Shown one piece after another: positions 62,481 to 64,000 of a stretch of 64,000 bases of DNA. A program made the position numbers and the translations under genes. Positions within the stretch are counted from its first letter, which is position 1. Every line of letters begins with the position of its first letter. Where the stretch lies: positions 1 through 64,000 of the forward strand of contig JBCCQA010000015.1 in assembly GCA_039024635.1 (NCBI GenBank). The letters run 5' to 3'. Origin of the DNA: Kuafuiihalomonas sp039024635. Its GTDB lineage: Bacteria; Myxococcota; Kuafuiibacteriia; Kuafuiibacteriales; Kuafuiibacteriaceae. Under the pieces are notes generated by a model. That model was not told where the DNA came from. It saw only the letters and a program-made list of their open reading frames with translations, and ran no database searches.

Positions 62481-63797
62481 TCAGTCGCAGGTGCAGGACG
62501 CGGGCGGGATCCTCAAACCGTCGATGAGTCCCTCCGGCAGACAGGCCGACTCGCTGAAGGGCAGCGTAGCCGCGGCCATCGTACTGCAGTCCCGACAGCA
62601 GACGTAGGAGGCCTCGCAGGTCCCAGCGCCGCAGCTTCGAGGCGTGCAGAAGCCACCGCCGCCGCCCGTCGACAAGCACATGAAGCCGGCGCTCGGACAA
62701 TCGCCGTCGTCTTGGCACAGGGTGCCTGTCCCGTTTGGGGTCACGGTGAGCTGAGCACCGCCGCTCGTGCCGTCCGCGTACGGAATGTCAGCTAGGACCG
62801 GGTAGGTGATCATCGAGTAGTTCTGCTGCAGCGCAGCCAGGCGATGGTAGGCCCCGGCCTTACGGGTCTCGTCGTCGAGCAAGGCCTCGAACCCGGCTAA
62901 GCTGGACATGCGCATGATCTGAACCTCGTCCCAGCCCGTGGGCGTACCGATGAGCGTACCCCGCACCTGGAAGTTGCCCCTTGGATAGTGACCCAAGGCG
63001 AGTGACGCGTCTTGCCCACTCCCCTGGTACAGCGCCCAAGCCTCGGCCCCCGTTCGTTCGGACTCCTCGGCGTCCGGCTCGTAGTGGGCGATGTCGTGGA
63101 AGTCCATCACGTGAATGATGTCGAAGGCCGGATCATCTTCGGTCGGCGGATAGGCCGCCTCGGACTGGTCCGGATCGACGGGCGCCGGGGCGGGCAGAAG
63201 TTCAGTGAACATCACGAGGGTGGTCTCGACGCCGGCGTCCTTGTGGATGCTTCGCTCCTGAAATCCGGGGTCCATGGTCATGGCGAGGAAGGCGGCGGGA
63301 CACGGATACTCGACGATGGCCACTTCTTCCCAGAGGACCTCATCCCCGTCGAGCTGTTGGTCGACGCCGGTGCTGAAGACGACCCGAGCACCTATGGCGG
63401 CCAGGAACTCGGTCGGGCTGTAGAGCGCGTTCGCTTCTCGGCCCGTCAGATCGGCCTGCCGTCCGTCGGCATAGACGGCCTGTTCCCGAAACTTGATCAG
63501 GTTGACCATGTAGAAGGGGCCTTCGGCCGGAGTCGACAGCAACACCTGGAGCTGGTCGATGTTCATCTCGAGGCTCCCGGCGCCGGCGCCACCGGACGCG
63601 CTGCCGCTCAGGGCCTGCACGGTCGCCTGGGCCCGGGCGGGATCGACACAGATCTCGGGAGAGAGCTCGATCGAGGGCGTCATCTCCACGTCCGTACCTT
63701 CGGTCTGCCCCCCCGAGGGCTCCGTTGGGTCGTCGGTGCCTCCACAAGCGACGAGAAAGCAGAAGAAGAGGCGGGCTGAGCGCAAAGTCTTGTTCAT
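62481..63797 (-). CDS. Lipoprotein with tandem DUF1330-like domains and Cys-rich tail
   Basis: The 438-residue product has a signal (ARLFFCFLVAC) with a lipid Cys near residue 18. Two copies of a dimeric alpha/beta-barrel unit of DUF1330 type follow (FYMVNLIKFREQAVYADG in the first, DIIHVMDFHDIAHYEPD in the second). A C-terminal Cys-rich segment comes last (CQDDGDCPSAGFMCLS, CGAGTCEASYVCCRDC) and the chain ends SCTCD. AGGAGG precedes the ATG at good spacing. The enzyme or ligand role is unknown; cytoplasmic DUF1330 proteins are single-domain, so an exported tandem is unusual. Confidence 0.8.
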   Translation of the reverse strand: MNKTLRSARLFFCFLVACGGTDDPTEPSGGQTEGTDVEMTPSIELSPEICVDPARAQATVQALSGSASGGAGAGSLEMNIDQLQVLLSTPAEGPFYMVNLIKFREQAVYADGRQADLTGREANALYSPTEFLAAIGARVVFSTGVDQQLDGDEVLWEEVAIVEYPCPAAFLAMTMDPGFQERSIHKDAGVETTLVMFTELLPAPAPVDPDQSEAAYPPTEDDPAFDIIHVMDFHDIAHYEPDAEESERTGAEAWALYQGSGQDASLALGHYPRGNFQVRGTLIGTPTGWDEVQIMRMSSLAGFEALLDDETRKAGAYHRLAALQQNYSMITYPVLADIPYADGTSGGAQLTVTPNGTGTLCQDDGDCPSAGFMCLSTGGGGGFCTPRSCGAGTCEASYVCCRDCSTMAAATLPFSESACLPEGLIDGLRIPPASCTCD

Positions 63798-63937
63798 GGG
63801 TCCTCCTGGGCCGCTCACTGGGATCCGGCCACCTGGGAAGCGTGACCTAGACCTGTTGAGGAACTGTTGACGGTCGCTCGTCGAAGGGTGGCGGGGTCCA
63901 TGTTTTCAGACGATCGGGCAGGGCCAAGCGAACACCG

Positions 63938-64000
63938 ATGCCTTTCCAGAGCGGAGCGGTCTACGTCTTCACGGGCTCAGGAAGCACTTGGCGGCAGATG
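63938..64000 (+). CDS. Possible FG-GAP/integrin-type repeat protein, cut by window end
   Basis: The last 21 codons read PFQSGAVYVFTGSGSTW, the strand-turn pattern of FG-GAP beta-propeller repeats in secreted proteins. The frame is open back to a stop ending at 63859, with a repeat-like GGGVHVFRRSG upstream of this ATG, so the true start and even the integrity of the gene cannot be judged here. Confidence 0.35.
   Translation, partial: MPFQSGAVYVFTGSGSTWRQM

Overview
The window is high-GC, gene-dense bacterial chromosome that most resembles Myxococcota or a nearby former deltaproteobacterial lineage. The clues are a giant MopE-type calcium/metal-binding repeat protein with a MYXO-CTERM-like sorting tail, VWA and choice-of-anchor (ASH/HYDIN) lipoproteins, many small Cys-rich lipoproteins, kinase-fold regulators, cNMP-binding and HDOD proteins, and frequent GTG/TTG starts with 4-bp stop/start overlaps. 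No tRNA, rRNA, CRISPR array or intact insertion sequence was seen. Species cannot be fixed from the sequence alone.

Layout. 1-600: tail of an unidentified, possibly transposase-like gene and a non-coding stretch. 600-5500: citrate synthase with an overlapping small lipoprotein on the minus strand, diverging from a partial F1Fo ATP synthase operon (b', b, delta, alpha). 5.5-8.3 kb: a LysR regulator diverging from a quinone-oxidoreductase-like MDR gene, then a lipoprotein. 8.3-15 kb: a predicted outer-membrane barrel protein overlapping a 1,819-residue MopE-repeat protein fused in frame to a VWA lipoprotein. 15-20.3 kb: aldo/keto reductase, then a minus-strand overlapping operon SpoIID-queA-tgt-EAL phosphodiesterase. 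20.4-28.1 kb: unknown proteins, a HEAT-repeat lipoprotein, and a plus-strand run of Cys-rich lipoprotein, glutamate dehydrogenase, frameshifted MoeA-like gene, helical membrane protein and tandem pseudokinase. 28.1-34 kb: minus-strand glgP, CNNM-type membrane protein, RNase HI and GAF histidine kinase. 34-41.7 kb: divergent NAD ligase, HDOD protein, a 133-bp tandem repeat, a TPR-cNMP-binding protein, acetyltransferase, an unknown protein, a LuxR-type regulator and a membrane thioredoxin. 41.7-49.8 kb: recC-recB-recD-rsmE. 49.84-50.16 kb: an apparent stand-alone structured RNA with its own promoter and terminator. 50.2-53.4 kb: a large choice-of-anchor lipoprotein. 53.4-56.4 kb: SpoVR and glgA. 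56.4-62.5 kb: sbcD-sbcC and a CaCA antiporter. 62.5-64 kb: a tandem DUF1330-like lipoprotein and the edge of a possible FG-GAP protein.

Themes. Two complete double-strand-break nuclease systems (RecBCD, SbcCD) and an NAD ligase lie within 27 kb. Glycogen synthesis and breakdown (glgA, glgP) are both present. Surface proteins dominate the accessory part. The points most worth following up are the MopE/VWA fusion carrying an internal sorting signal plus lipobox, the promoter-to-terminator structured RNA at 49.88-50.16 kb, the double pseudokinase, and the VWA-like domain without a metal site at the end of the 50.2-kb lipoprotein.
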